The notes beneath the pieces are model-generated. The model had not been told where the DNA came from. It saw only the letters and a list, made by a program, of their open reading frames with translations, and did not search any database. The position numbers and the translations under genes were made by a program. This document shows, piece by piece, positions 33,254-44,755 of a DNA stretch of 64,000 nucleotides (positions are counted from its first letter, which is position 1; each line of letters starts with the position of its first letter). The stretch is taken from assembly GCF_002592005.1 (NCBI RefSeq), contig NZ_NVQF01000008.1, forward strand, positions 1-64,000, written 5' to 3'. The DNA is from Mycolicibacterium palauense. GTDB lineage: Bacteria; Actinomycetota; Actinomycetes; Mycobacteriales; Mycobacteriaceae.

Positions 33254-34762
33254 TCAGTTCGTCAGCTGCTCCACCAGCTCCGCGGCGCTGTCCACCGAGT
33301 CCAGCAGCGTCCCCACGTGGGCCTTGCTGCCGCGCAGCGGTTCCAGGGTCGGGATGCGCACCAGCGAGTCGCCCCCCAGGTCGAAGATGACCGAGTCCCA
33401 GCTGGCCGCCGCGATGTCGGCGCCGAACCGGCGCAGACACTCGCCCCGGAAATACGCCCGGGTGTCGGTCGGCGGATTGTCCACCGCGTCGATGACCTGC
33501 TGCTCGGTGACCAGCCGCTTCATCGACCCGCGCGCGACCAGCCGGTTGTAGAGCCCCTTGTCCAGGCGCACATCCGAGTACTGCAGGTCCACCAGGTGCA
33601 GGCGCGGCGCCGACCAGGCCAGGTTCTCGCGCTGCCGGAACCCCTCCAGCAGGCGCAGTTTGGCGGGCCAGTCCAGCAGGTCGGCACACTCCATCGGGTC
33701 CCGTTCGAGCAGGTCCAGTACGTGCGCCCAGGTCTCCAGCACGTGGTTGGCCCGGGGGTCGGGGTCCCGGGCGTCGACCAGCTTGGCCACCCGGTCCAGG
33801 TAGATACGCTGCAGCGCAAGCCCGGTCAGCTCGCGCCCGTCGGCCAGCGCGACGGTGGCGCGCAGGCCCGGGTCGCGGCTGATCACGTGGACGGCGTGCA
33901 CCGGCCGGGCCAGGGCCAGATCGGAGAGGTCCAGGCCGTGCTGGGGGCCCTCCTCGATCAGGTCGAGCACCAGCGAGGTGGCCCCCACCTTCAGATACGT
34001 CGACGTCTCGGCCAGGTTGGCGTCTCCGATGATGACGTGCAGGCGACGGTATTTGTCGGCGTCGGCGTGCGGTTCGTCGCGGGTGTTGATGATGCCGCGC
34101 TTGAGAGTGGTCTCCAGCCCGACCTCGACCTCGATGTAGTCCGAACGTTGCGACAGCTGAAATCCCGGCTCGTCCCCGGAGGGCCCGAGCCCGACGCGGC
34201 CGGAACCGGTGACCACCTGGCGCGACACCAGGAACGGCGTCAACCCCGCGATCACCGCCGAGAACGGCGTCTGCCGGCTCATCAGATAGTTCTCGTGGGA
34301 GCCGTAGGAGGCACCCTTGCCGTCGACGTTGTTCTTGTACAGCTGGAGTTTGGCCGCGCCCGGCACCGAGGCGACGTGGCGCGCGGCGGCCTCCATCACC
34401 CGTTCCCCGGCCTTGTCCCAGATCACCGCGTCGAGCGGATCGGTGACCTCGGGGGCCGAGTACTCCGGGTGGGCGTGGTCGACGTAGAGCCGGGCACCGT
34501 TGGTCAGGATCATGTTGGCCGCGCCCACCTCGTCGGCGTCGACGATCGGCGGCGGGCCCGAGGTGCGGCTCAGGTCGAATCCGCGCGCGTCGCGCAGCGG
34601 CGACTCGACCTCGTAGTCCCACCGGGTGCGCTTGGCGCGCTGCAGCCCGGCGGCGGCCGCGTAGGCCAGTACCGCCTGGGTGGACGTCAGAATCGGATTT
34701 GCGGTCGGGTCGGACGGCGAGGAGATTCCGTACTCGACCTCGGTCCCGATGATCCGCTGCAT
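33254..34762 (-). CDS. dop: Pup deamidase/depupylase Dop
   Basis: 502 aa paralog of PafA. It deamidates the C-terminal Gln of Pup and also removes Pup from substrates. GTEVEYGIS (6-14) carries the key acidic residues, followed by the Dop-specific Dop-loop region and [32 protein letters not shown] and [17 protein letters not shown], matching PafA's active site. It is 136 bp upstream of pup on the same strand and divergent from the membrane-protein gene at 34899. In M. tuberculosis this is Rv2112c. Confidence 0.97.
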   Translation of the reverse strand: MQRIIGTEVEYGISSPSDPTANPILTSTQAVLAYAAAAGLQRAKRTRWDYEVESPLRDARGFDLSRTSGPPPIVDADEVGAANMILTNGARLYVDHAHPEYSAPEVTDPLDAVIWDKAGERVMEAAARHVASVPGAAKLQLYKNNVDGKGASYGSHENYLMSRQTPFSAVIAGLTPFLVSRQVVTGSGRVGLGPSGDEPGFQLSQRSDYIEVEVGLETTLKRGIINTRDEPHADADKYRRLHVIIGDANLAETSTYLKVGATSLVLDLIEEGPQHGLDLSDLALARPVHAVHVISRDPGLRATVALADGRELTGLALQRIYLDRVAKLVDARDPDPRANHVLETWAHVLDLLERDPMECADLLDWPAKLRLLEGFRQRENLAWSAPRLHLVDLQYSDVRLDKGLYNRLVARGSMKRLVTEQQVIDAVDNPPTDTRAYFRGECLRRFGADIAAASWDSVIFDLGGDSLVRIPTLEPLRGSKAHVGTLLDSVDSAAELVEQLTN

Positions 34763-34898
34763 GGTTCAAGCCTAGGCGACGCCCGAACACCGCCTTCGGC
34801 CCTACCCGGGTCCGGGCGGCCCGGGACACCGGACGGCCTGCGGTGCCGGCCGGGCCGGCAACCGCACGCCCGGGGCGATCGCTGGTTAGGGTGCTGCC

Positions 34899-36059
34899 GT
34901 GACGACCGTGCCGCCCGACCCGCATCTGCGGCTCACCGCCGAGAAATGGTTCCTGGACCGCGGGCTGCCCGCGGTGCTGCGACCGGGCCGGCTGCCGCGC
35001 CGGCTGCTGGCGCGCTCGGCGCCGGCACTGGCCGGGTTCGCGGTGATGATGGCGGCGTCGGTGCTGGTGGTGGTGCTGACCGGCAAGCACACCATCGACA
35101 TCGGCGGCGAACCCACCCGCGCCGAATGGTTCGTCCTGGCGGTCGTGGTGCTCGTGCTGCCGCTGGCCGCGGTGACGGGCTGGTGGGTGTCGAGGCTGGA
35201 CCGCCGCGGGCGGACCGGAGCCGCAACCGTGTCGACGGTGGTGGCCGTGCTGGGGGGGATCTTCGGCGGCCCGAGTCCCTACCTGCTGCCGGACCTGCTG
35301 CTGGTGGCGGTGGGGATCGGGCTGGTGCTGGTGTGCACGGCGACCGGGGTTGGCTCCGTGCTGGGCTGGGCCACCCGGGTGACGCTGTCCAATCTCGCCC
35401 TGACCGGCGGCCTGTTCGTCCGCTCGCTGCCGGTGGTGCTGCTGACGGTGCTGGTGTTCTTCAACACCTACGTCTGGCTGATGGCCGCCATCGTCGGCCG
35501 GGGCCGCCTAACCCTCGGGCTGGCCTTCCTCGGCCTGCTGGCGGTGGCGTTCATGGTGTCCAGCGCGCTGGACCGGGCCCGGCCGATGCTGGCCTCGCGC
35601 CGGGACAACCCCGAGGACACGGCGCGGCTGGCGGGCACCCCGTTCGCCGGCATGGGCGACCGCAGGGTCAACCCTCCCCTGTCCCGCGGAGAACGGATCA
35701 ACGTGGTCTTCGTCCTCGCCGCCTCGCAGGTGGCCCAGGTCCTGACGGTGGCCGTGGTGACGATGCTGATCTTCTTCGTGCTGGGGCTGATCCTGGTCAG
35801 CCCCCGGCTGCTGGCGGAGTGGACACGCAACACCGGCACACCCGACGGGACGATCCTGGGGATGACCTTCCCGGTCCCCCAGGCCCTGATCCACACCAGC
35901 ATGTTCCTGGGCGCGATGACGTTCATGTACATCGCCGCGCGCACCGTCGGCGACGAGGAGTACCGCAGCCGCTTCCAGGACCCGCAGCTCGACGACCTGC
36001 GGCTGACGCTGGTGGCCCGCAACCGCTACCGGACGTACACCGCCGGTTCGGGACGCTGA
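34899..36059 (+). CDS. conserved multi-pass membrane protein (Rv2113-like), copy 1
   Basis: 386 aa from a GTG start. About eight hydrophobic helices: two in 45-65 and 78-98, a cluster at 105-200, and two at 275-300 and 320-350. The sequence EKWFLDRGLPAVL near the start parallels HEWFLHRGLPLVL in the next gene, and both end with an R-F-Q/D-P tail after the last helix, so the two are paralogs. Function is unknown. It lies between dop and mpa, the position of Rv2113, but no proteasome role is known. Confidence 0.75.
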   Translation: MTTVPPDPHLRLTAEKWFLDRGLPAVLRPGRLPRRLLARSAPALAGFAVMMAASVLVVVLTGKHTIDIGGEPTRAEWFVLAVVVLVLPLAAVTGWWVSRLDRRGRTGAATVSTVVAVLGGIFGGPSPYLLPDLLLVAVGIGLVLVCTATGVGSVLGWATRVTLSNLALTGGLFVRSLPVVLLTVLVFFNTYVWLMAAIVGRGRLTLGLAFLGLLAVAFMVSSALDRARPMLASRRDNPEDTARLAGTPFAGMGDRRVNPPLSRGERINVVFVLAASQVAQVLTVAVVTMLIFFVLGLILVSPRLLAEWTRNTGTPDGTILGMTFPVPQALIHTSMFLGAMTFMYIAARTVGDEEYRSRFQDPQLDDLRLTLVARNRYRTYTAGSGR

Positions 36060-36065
36060 GCACGC

Positions 36066-37274
36066 GTGTCGGTCCCGGCGCCGCGGCGCAGCGCGCAGAA
36101 TATCGGCGTGGCCGAGATGCGCCGGGTGCACGAGTGGTTCCTGCACCGCGGCCTGCCACTGGTACTGGACCGCCGGGTCCGGTCCCGCGCCCTGATCGAA
36201 CGCACCGCCCCGGTGGTCAGCGCGATGGGCGCGCTGGTTGCGCTCACGATGCTGCTGGCCGAGCTGACCGGCGGCTCCCCCGACCCGGCCTATGTCCTGC
36301 GGCTGGCGGTGCTCACGGCGGTGCTGGCCGCGGGCCCGTTCGTCCTCTACGTGCTGCACCGCATCGGCACCACCCGCAGCCAGGTGGGCAGGCGCACCGC
36401 GGCGCTGGCGGTGATGGCGTTGTTCGTGGTGGCACCGCCCGTCGCGGCCAACGGCTGGTCGGCGGCGGTGCTCGCCGAGATGCCGATCTTCGCCGGGATC
36501 GCCGTCGCGGCGGTGTGGCTGACCTATCTCGGGTTCGGGTCGATCGCCCTGTGGGCGTTCCGGTTCGCCTGGGTGCAGCTCGGTGCGCTGGGCACGTTGA
36601 TGAGCCGCGCGCTGCCGTTGCTGATGCTGACGGTGGTGGTGTTCTTCACCGGGGAGCTCTGGCAGCTCGCGGCGCGGATGTCGCGCGAACGGCTGTGGCA
36701 GACCATCGGATTCCTGGCGCTGGTCGCGATCGTGTTCATGGTCGCCACCATCCGCGACGAGGTGACCGCGCTGCGCGAGGACCGCTCCGACGACCGCGAC
36801 CCGTCGGTGCTGCTGGCCGGGACCCCGCTGGCCGACTGTGTCGCCCCGGGCTCCTTGCAGCAGACCCCGTTGTCCTTCGCCGAGCAGGCCAACGTCGTCG
36901 CGGTGATGGTGGTGTCGCAGGCCATCCAGGTCGTCCTGTTCACCGTGGGGCTGTTCGTGTTCTTCCTCGGGCTGGGTGTCATCGCCGTGCCCGACGACGT
37001 CACGGTCCTGTGGTCCGGCGAGCCGGCCTGCCCGCAGGGCGACCCCTGCGACGGCACCTGGTTCGGCATCCACATCCCGATCCCGCAGACGGTGGTGCAC
37101 ATCTCGCTGTTCGTCGCGGTGCTGTCCGGGCTGTATTTCACCGTGAGCACCAGCGTCGACCCGCTCTACCGGCAGCGGTTCTTCGATCCGCTGATCGCCG
37201 ACGTGGCGGTCAGCCTGGCCGGCCGAGACGCCTACCTGGAGGCCTATCCGGAGATGGAGGGACGACCGACATGA
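36066..37274 (+). CDS. conserved multi-pass membrane protein (Rv2113-like), copy 2
   Basis: 402 aa from a GTG start, 6 bp after copy 1. The same layout: N-terminal HEWFLHRGLPLVLDRRVR, about eight membrane helices, and DPLYRQRFFDPLIADV near the C-terminus matching copy 1. It differs in an acidic/Cys loop between the last helices (GEPACPQGDPCDG). It overlaps the following gene by 4 nt. Function unknown; tandem duplication is the simplest origin of the pair. Confidence 0.75.
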   Translation: MSVPAPRRSAQNIGVAEMRRVHEWFLHRGLPLVLDRRVRSRALIERTAPVVSAMGALVALTMLLAELTGGSPDPAYVLRLAVLTAVLAAGPFVLYVLHRIGTTRSQVGRRTAALAVMALFVVAPPVAANGWSAAVLAEMPIFAGIAVAAVWLTYLGFGSIALWAFRFAWVQLGALGTLMSRALPLLMLTVVVFFTGELWQLAARMSRERLWQTIGFLALVAIVFMVATIRDEVTALREDRSDDRDPSVLLAGTPLADCVAPGSLQQTPLSFAEQANVVAVMVVSQAIQVVLFTVGLFVFFLGLGVIAVPDDVTVLWSGEPACPQGDPCDGTWFGIHIPIPQTVVHISLFVAVLSGLYFTVSTSVDPLYRQRFFDPLIADVAVSLAGRDAYLEAYPEMEGRPT

Positions 37275-37897
37275 CAACCGGACGAAGCCGGCACGGCAGC
37301 AAACGCGGGCAGCGCTACGGCGAGGTGCTGCTGATCGAGACCTCGCCGGACGGGCCGCGGGCGACGGTGTACAACACCTACCCGCTCAACGACTGCCCGG
37401 CGCAGCAGTGGTCGCGGCTGGACGCCGACGCCCTGGCCAGGGACAACGGCGCGGTCGCCGCCCTGCTCAACGGACCCCGGTACTGGCTGATGGACGACAT
37501 CGAGAAGGTCCCGCCCGCCGAGCCGGAGACCAGGACCTTCGGCGGCATCGAGATGATGCGGCAGGCCACCGTGGCGCTGACGTCGATGAATCCGGCGCCC
37601 TACCTGCCCAACACCGTGACCCGCAACGCCACGTTCGTCTACGACGCCGGCAGCGAAGTCTACGAGCTCGTCGACCCCGACGGCCGCCGCTGGATCATGC
37701 AGACCTTCAGCCAGGTTGTCGATCCCGCGCTGCAGGCCGCCGACCTGCCCGGGCTGGGCGCCCGGTTGTCGCTGCCGGCGGGTTGGAGCTACCGGGCGCG
37801 CACCCTGGACGCCGAGCTTCGGGTGGACACGAGCAGTCAGGCCGCCCAGGTACTGCAGGACGACCTGACCAACAGCTACTCGCTGCGCACCGACTGA
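37271..37897 (+). CDS. conserved hypothetical protein (Rv2114-like)
   Basis: 208 aa soluble protein with no motif I recognise as catalytic. The N-terminus is basic (RSRHGSKRGQRYGE), followed by EVLLIETSPDGPRATVYNTYPLNDCP and a C-terminal beta-rich region with TFVYDAGSEVYELVDPDGRRWIMQTFSQ. ATG 37271 overlaps the membrane-protein stop (ATGA), so it is coupled to the two paralogs and may bind them. It converges on mpa 17 bp away. The upstream open frame, which runs antisense through dop, is not coding. Confidence 0.75.
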   Translation: MTTGRSRHGSKRGQRYGEVLLIETSPDGPRATVYNTYPLNDCPAQQWSRLDADALARDNGAVAALLNGPRYWLMDDIEKVPPAEPETRTFGGIEMMRQATVALTSMNPAPYLPNTVTRNATFVYDAGSEVYELVDPDGRRWIMQTFSQVVDPALQAADLPGLGARLSLPAGWSYRARTLDAELRVDTSSQAAQVLQDDLTNSYSLRTD

Positions 37898-37914
37898 CCC
37901 GGGCCCGCGCTCTG

Positions 37915-39756
37915 TTACAGGTACTGGCCCAGGTTCGACTCGGTGTCGATCGCGCGGTTGGCACTCGACGACTTGCCGGTGACCAGCGTGCGGATGTAGA
38001 CGATGCGCTCGCCCTTCTTACCCGAGATCCGCGCCCAGTCGTCGGGGTTGGTGGTGTTGGGCAGGTCCTCGTTCTCGGCGAACTCGTCGACGATCGAATC
38101 CAGCAGGTGCTGGATACGCAGACCCGGCTGGCCGGTCTCCAGCACGCTCTTGATCGCGTTCTTCTTCGCCCGGTCGACGACGTTCTGGATCATGGCCCCG
38201 GAGTTGAAGTCCTTGAAGTACATGACTTCCTTGTCACCGTTGGCGTAGGTGACCTCCAGGAACCGGTTGTCGTCGATCTCGGCGTACATCCGGTCGACGA
38301 CCTTCTCGATCATCGCCTTGATGCACAGCGGGCGGTCGCCGCCGAACTCGGCCAGGTCCTCGGCGTGCACCGGCAGGTCCTCGGTGAGGTACTTGCTGAA
38401 GATGTCCTGCGCAGACTCGGCGTCGGGCCGCTCGATCTTGATCTTGACGTCCAGGCGGCCGGGCCGCAGGATCGCCGGGTCGATCATGTCCTCGCGGTTG
38501 GAGGCGCCGATGACGATGACGTTCTCCAGGCCTTCCACGCCGTCGATCTCGCTGAGCAGCTGCGGCACCACCGTGGTCTCCACATCGGAGCTGACGCCGG
38601 TGCCGCGGGTGCGGAAGATCGAGTCCATCTCGTCGAAGAACACGATCACCGGGGTTCCCTCGGAGGCCTTCTCCCGGGCCCGCTGGAAGATCAGCCGGAT
38701 ATGCCGTTCGGTTTCGCCGACGAACTTGTTCAGCAGCTCGGGGCCCTTGATGTTCAGGAAGTACGACTTGGCCTCGCGAGAGTCCTCGCCGCGCAGTTCC
38801 GCCATCTTCTTGGCCAGCGAGTTGGCGACGGCCTTGGCGATCAGCGTCTTGCCGCACCCCGGCGGGCCGTAGAGCAGCACCCCCTTGGGCGGGCGCAGTG
38901 CGTACTCCTTGTAGAGGTCCTTGTGCAGGAACGGCAGCTCCACGGCGTCGCGGATCTGCTCGATCTGCCGGGTCAGGCCACCGATGTCGTGGTAGCTGAC
39001 GTCGGGCACCTCCTCGAGCACCAGGTCCTCGACCTCGGCCTTGGGGATTCGCTCGAAGGCGTAGCCCGCCTTGGTGTCCACCAGCAGCGAGTCACCGGGA
39101 CGCAGTTTGCGCGGGCGCAGCTCCAGCTCGGCGGCCGAGAGCGTCTCGGCGATCTCGGCAGGCAGGTCCTCCGGCGAGAGCAGCGGCTCGGCCAGCCACA
39201 CGATGCGTTCCTCGTCGGCGTGGCCGACGACGAGCGCCCGGTGCCCGTCGGCGAGGATCTCGCGCAGCGTGCTGATCTCACCCACCGATTCGAAGGATCC
39301 CGCCTCGACCACGGTCAGCGCCTCGTTGAGGCGGACCGTCTGGCCCTTCTTGAGCTCGGTGACCTCGATGTTGGGCGAACAGGTCAGGCGCATCTTGCGG
39401 CCCGAGGTGAACACGTCGACCGTGTCGTCGTCGGCGACGCCGAGCATCACCCCGTAGCCGCTGGGCGGCTGGCCCAGGCGGTCGACCTCCTCGCGCAACG
39501 CCAGAAGTTGCTGACGGGCCTCTTTAAGAGTTTCCATCAGCTTGGCGTTTCGGGCGGCAAGCGAGTCGATCCGTGCCTCGAGTTGATGCACATCGCGCGC
39601 GCTGCGCGCCCCGGCATGCGTTCCGGCCACGCTGTCCAGTTGCTCGCGCAAAGCTGCCGCCTCGCGGCGCAGCTCCTCCAGTTCGGCAGCATCGTCGCTG
39701 GATAACGGGGTCGTGAAACCGTCAGGAGAGGCTTCAGAACGCTCTGACTCACTCAT
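37915..39756 (-). CDS. mpa: proteasome-associated ATPase Mpa (ARC)
   Basis: 613 aa AAA ATPase that recognises pupylated proteins, unfolds them and feeds them into the proteasome. Residues 22-95 form the coiled coil that binds Pup, then two OB domains (about 97-245). Walker A GPPGCGKT is at 297-304 and Walker [10 protein letters not shown] at 371-379. The C-terminal Gln-Tyr-Leu is the activator tail that docks into the alpha ring. It is on the minus strand, divergent from the secreted-protein gene at 39903. Confidence 0.97.
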   Translation of the reverse strand: MSESERSEASPDGFTTPLSSDDAAELEELRREAAALREQLDSVAGTHAGARSARDVHQLEARIDSLAARNAKLMETLKEARQQLLALREEVDRLGQPPSGYGVMLGVADDDTVDVFTSGRKMRLTCSPNIEVTELKKGQTVRLNEALTVVEAGSFESVGEISTLREILADGHRALVVGHADEERIVWLAEPLLSPEDLPAEIAETLSAAELELRPRKLRPGDSLLVDTKAGYAFERIPKAEVEDLVLEEVPDVSYHDIGGLTRQIEQIRDAVELPFLHKDLYKEYALRPPKGVLLYGPPGCGKTLIAKAVANSLAKKMAELRGEDSREAKSYFLNIKGPELLNKFVGETERHIRLIFQRAREKASEGTPVIVFFDEMDSIFRTRGTGVSSDVETTVVPQLLSEIDGVEGLENVIVIGASNREDMIDPAILRPGRLDVKIKIERPDAESAQDIFSKYLTEDLPVHAEDLAEFGGDRPLCIKAMIEKVVDRMYAEIDDNRFLEVTYANGDKEVMYFKDFNSGAMIQNVVDRAKKNAIKSVLETGQPGLRIQHLLDSIVDEFAENEDLPNTTNPDDWARISGKKGERIVYIRTLVTGKSSSANRAIDTESNLGQYL

Positions 39757-39902
39757 ATTGCGCTCCCTTCCCGCACCGAAAGTTGGTGCAGTAACAACTT
39801 CAACGCTACCGGCGATTCAGTCATTGTGTGCGGTGTAGGAATTCGACACACCAGCAACACTGTTAGCCTCAATACATCAGTCGTCCGAACGAGAGGACAG
39901 CC

Positions 39903-40394
39903 GTGACCCCGAAACTCCTAGCCACAGGCGCAGCAGCGATCGCCGGTGCCGCCGCGATCGCCGGTGCCGCCGCGTTGGGTGTGAATTCTGTTGCATCCAG
40001 CCCGCAGGTGCAGCCCGTGGTCTTCGGCGTGCCGATGCCCGCGGCACCCGCCCCGGATCTGCAGGGCCCGCTCATGCAGACCCTCAACGGGCTGGCCAGC
40101 GGCGGCTCCTTCGCCGGCGCGAAATCGTCCTACGTCGAGGGTGGCGTCGGCCGCATCGAGGCCATCACGGCCGACCGCGCATACGCCAGCGCCGCGGCCA
40201 AGGGTTACTTCCCGCTGAGCTTCGTGATCGCCAACATCGACCAGAACGGCGGCATCGCCACCGCGAACGTCACCGCGACCACCAGCAACGGCGTCAGCAC
40301 CACCCAGCCGGTGACGTTCATCGCCGGACCGAGCCCGACCGGGTGGCAGATGTCGAAGTCCTCGGCACTGACGCTGCTGACGTCGGTGGGCTGA
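39903..40394 (+). CDS. MTB12-like secreted protein
   Basis: 163 aa from a GTG with GAGAGGA 5 nt ahead. The N-terminus is an Ala/Gly-rich signal peptide ([23 protein letters not shown]). The rest matches the MTB12/CFP-2 low-molecular-weight antigen family: [23 protein letters not shown], a GKV-like central sheet region and the C-terminal [13 protein letters not shown]. It is presumed secreted with unknown function. The adjacent lipoprotein shares the C-terminal GWQxS element, so they are tandem paralogs. Confidence 0.78.
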   Translation: MTPKLLATGAAAIAGAAAIAGAAALGVNSVASSPQVQPVVFGVPMPAAPAPDLQGPLMQTLNGLASGGSFAGAKSSYVEGGVGRIEAITADRAYASAAAKGYFPLSFVIANIDQNGGIATANVTATTSNGVSTTQPVTFIAGPSPTGWQMSKSSALTLLTSVG

Positions 40395-40894
40395 TCCTGC
40401 ACCGAACCGCTTTCCTGAGCGCCGCCACGATTCTCGTGGCGGCGTTCGGGTTGTCGGGGTGTGCCCCCGAGCCGGCGCCGGCGGGACCGACGAGCACCCG
40501 CGCCGCCCCCAGCAGCCCGGCGGCCCCGGCACCACCGGAGTTGCCCCAGCCCAGCGCCCTGATCGACGTGTTGGTCACACTGACCGATCCGAGGGTGCCG
40601 GGCACCGACAAGCTCGTGCTGGTGGAGGGCGCCGGGGCCGAGGAGGCGCCCGGCCTGGAGGCCTTCGCCACGGCGCTGGCCGACAACGGGATGCTGCCGC
40701 TGGAGTTCTCGGTCACCGACGTGGCCTGGTCGCAGCGACGGCCGCAGGACGTCACCGCCAACGTCACGCTGACCCCGCCCGATCCGGAAACCGGGGTGTT
40801 CAGCTTCCCGATGGAGTTCACACCGCTGCCCTCCGGGGGCTGGCAGTTGTCCCGGCGAACCGCCGAGGAACTGCTGGCGCTGGGCGCACCCTGA
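40343..40894 (+). CDS. lppK: LppK-like lipoprotein (start uncertain)
   Basis: 183 aa if the GTG at 40343 is used. The lipoprotein signal [22 protein letters not shown] begins only at codon 17-19, right at the upstream stop, so the GTG start would put about 18 extra residues before it and overlap the upstream gene by 52 nt. A non-standard CTG at 40391, overlapping that stop as CTGA, would give a normal signal peptide. The mature protein resembles MTB12/LppK (Rv2116) and ends [16 protein letters not shown]. Lipobox LSGC is clear. Confidence 0.75.
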   Translation: MADVEVLGTDAADVGGLILHRTAFLSAATILVAAFGLSGCAPEPAPAGPTSTRAAPSSPAAPAPPELPQPSALIDVLVTLTDPRVPGTDKLVLVEGAGAEEAPGLEAFATALADNGMLPLEFSVTDVAWSQRRPQDVTANVTLTPPDPETGVFSFPMEFTPLPSGGWQLSRRTAEELLALGAP

Positions 40895-40926
40895 GCCCCC
40901 CGGATGCTCTCCCCCGGAGTCTTCTG

Positions 40927-41223
40927 ATGTGGATCGGCTGGCTGGAGTTCGACGTCCTGCTCGGTGACGTCCGTTCGCTGAAAGCGAAGCGGTCGGTGAT
41001 CCGGCCGATCGTCGCCGAGCTGCGGCGCAAGCTGGCGGTGTCGGCCGCCGAGACCGGCGCCCAGGACCTGCACCGCCGGGCCGGGATCGGGGTCGCGGTC
41101 ACCGCCGCCGACCGCGGACACACCGTGGACGTCCTCGATTCGGCCGAGCGGATGGTGGCGGCCCACCCCGAGGTCGAACTGCTGTCGGTGCGCCGCCACC
41201 TGGTGCACGCCGACGACTTCTGA
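40927..41223 (+). CDS. DUF503 family protein (Rv2117-like)
   Basis: 98 aa, a small single-domain ferredoxin-like protein: MWIGWLEFDVLLGDVRSLKAKRSVIRPIV is the DUF503/YlxP N-terminal signature. Members are conserved in many bacteria and have been linked to translation-related operons, but function is unsettled. It follows lppK by 32 bp, with the same order as Rv2116-Rv2117, and converges on trmI. Confidence 0.88.
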   Translation: MWIGWLEFDVLLGDVRSLKAKRSVIRPIVAELRRKLAVSAAETGAQDLHRRAGIGVAVTAADRGHTVDVLDSAERMVAAHPEVELLSVRRHLVHADDF

Positions 41224-41296
41224 ACTTCTGGGCCCCGCGCCCGGGAACTGCGGGAGATTCCTGGATTCTGGGAGGAAGCGGGGCCGCCCGCTGGCC

Positions 41297-43056
<1,760 letters not shown>

Positions 43057-43060
<4 letters not shown>

Positions 43061-43842
43061 CCGGCCGCTATTACCACCGGCTGGCCGACGAGTCCGACAC
43101 GCAGGTGTTCGAGTCCACCGACCTCACCCGCAGCAACTGGGCCCCGGGGATCCAGCACGGCTCACCCCCGCTGGCGCTGTTGACCAAGGTGATCGAGGAG
43201 CGGCTGGCCGGCTCCGGCATGCGCCCCGGCAGGCTGGGCCTGGACATCCTGGGCGCGATCCCGGTGGCGCCGGTGCGGGTGCGGTCCCGGGTGGAACGGC
43301 CGGGACGGCGGATCTCGCTGCTGAGCGCCGAGATGACGCCGGTGGACGGCGACCGGCCGGTGGCCCGGGTGAGCGCCTGGGCTCTGATGACCGCCGACAC
43401 CGCCGACGTGGCCACCGACCGGCACCGGCCGCTGGTCGAGGGCCCGCGTCAACCGTTGCCGCACGGGTGGTGGAACGCCCCCGGCTATCTGGACAGTGTC
43501 GACTTTCGCCCCCAGCCCGACGAACCGGACGGCTCCCACGTGTTCTGGCTGACCCCGCGGGCGGGCCTGGTCGACGACGAACCCACCACCGCGCTGCAGC
43601 GGCTGGCGATGGTCGTCGACTCCGCCAACGGGGTCGGCTCGGTGCTGGATCCTGCCGCATACGTGTTCATGAACACCGACACCGTGGTGCACCTGCACCG
43701 GCCGCCCAACGGCGCCGATTTCGGCCTGCGGGCCCGCGGTTCCATCGGGCCCGACGGCATCGGGGTGACCACGTGCGAGATCTTCGACCGGGGCGGGTTC
43801 GTCGGCACCTGCGCCCAGACCCTGCTGGTGCAGCGGCAGTAG
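43057..43842 (+). CDS. TesB-like acyl-CoA thioesterase domain protein
   Basis: 261 aa, double hot-dog fold of the thioesterase-like superfamily: TRSNWAPGIQHGSPPLALLTKVIE in the first half and AAYVFMNTDTVVHLHRPPNG in the second. It would hydrolyse an acyl-CoA, but the catalytic set is variable in this family and I cannot name the substrate. The GTG start at 43057 overlaps the nuclease stop (GTGA). It is the last core gene before the lower-GC insert at 43.9 kb. Confidence 0.8.
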
Positions 43843-43975
43843 GAGCGCCGGAGCCGGTTGGTCGTCCCATGTCAATCGGGATCGAGTTGTCGCTGCCGCA
43901 CGCGGCTTTCTGGGTTAAGTTCACCAGATCGGATCGAGGAGCCCGCCCGATCAGTGGACCATCGAAGGACTCACT

Positions 43976-44755
43976 GTGCATACCTATACCGATCTGACCA
44001 GGGTTGGGTTGCTGCTCGTACCTATCGAAGTCGTCGCCCATGAAGAACTTCGACGCTTGCTGCCCGAGGACATCCTCTTCGGCCACCAGCGAGTCCAGTT
44101 CGAGGAGACCGACAGCTCGGTAAACCGCGAGGCCGCTTTGGAGTCGTTGACCGACGCGCTGCGGACGCTGCACCGGATGCGACCGAAGGCAGTTGCGTTC
44201 GCGTGCACCAGCGGTGGCTCCTTCGCCGGCGCGAAGTGGCATGAGCTCTTGCTCGAGCATCTGCGAGCTGTCGACCCCGATATCGACTTCTTCACCGCCG
44301 CGGACGCGGTAGCTCGCACGTTGATACAGCACGACCTGCGGCGCATCGCGATGGGCACACCCTACAGCCCTCCGGTGCTGGCAGGCCTGACCGAGATTCT
44401 GACCAGCCGTGGAATTGAAGTACGCTCCGCCGCAGCACTTTTCCCCGACGGCCCGCCTGCCGACCCCTGGGACCTGATGACGACGACCCCCGGACGGATG
44501 TACGAATTCGCCCAGGAAGTCGATCGCAGGGACGTCGACTGTGTGTTTCTGTCGTGCACCGGCCTGCACACCACCCCGGTCATCGAGCGGATCGAGGAAC
44601 GGATCGGTAAGCCATTGTTGACGAGCAACATCGCAATAGCGAATGTGTTTCTCGACGCACTCGGGCGCCGCGGGCGCCAGGGGTTCGGCCGGATTCTGTC
44701 GGCACGGGTCGGCGGCGCCGGATCCGCTGTGCCCGCCGTCAGATCCGCCCTTTGA
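43976..44755 (+). CDS. maleate isomerase-like Asp/Glu racemase superfamily protein
   Basis: 259 aa. Two cysteines, Cys77 in AFACTSGGSFAG and Cys194 in FLSCTGLHTT, fall almost exactly where Nocardia farcinica maleate isomerase has its catalytic Cys76 and Cys194; arylmalonate decarboxylase keeps only the second. It may isomerise maleate or a substituted maleate to the trans acid, feeding fumarate to the TCA cycle, or racemise a related compound. GTG start. It is convergent with the IclR gene, overlapping it by 17 nt. Codon use is less GC-biased than in the core genes. Confidence 0.78.
   Translation: MHTYTDLTRVGLLLVPIEVVAHEELRRLLPEDILFGHQRVQFEETDSSVNREAALESLTDALRTLHRMRPKAVAFACTSGGSFAGAKWHELLLEHLRAVDPDIDFFTAADAVARTLIQHDLRRIAMGTPYSPPVLAGLTEILTSRGIEVRSAAALFPDGPPADPWDLMTTTPGRMYEFAQEVDRRDVDCVFLSCTGLHTTPVIERIEERIGKPLLTSNIAIANVFLDALGRRGRQGFGRILSARVGGAGSAVPAVRSAL

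Noticed and set aside
33239..37897. Very long open frame on the plus strand (1552 codons)
   Set aside because: It runs antisense through dop and out of frame through the two membrane-protein genes; only its last 208 codons (37271-37897) have family and overlap support.
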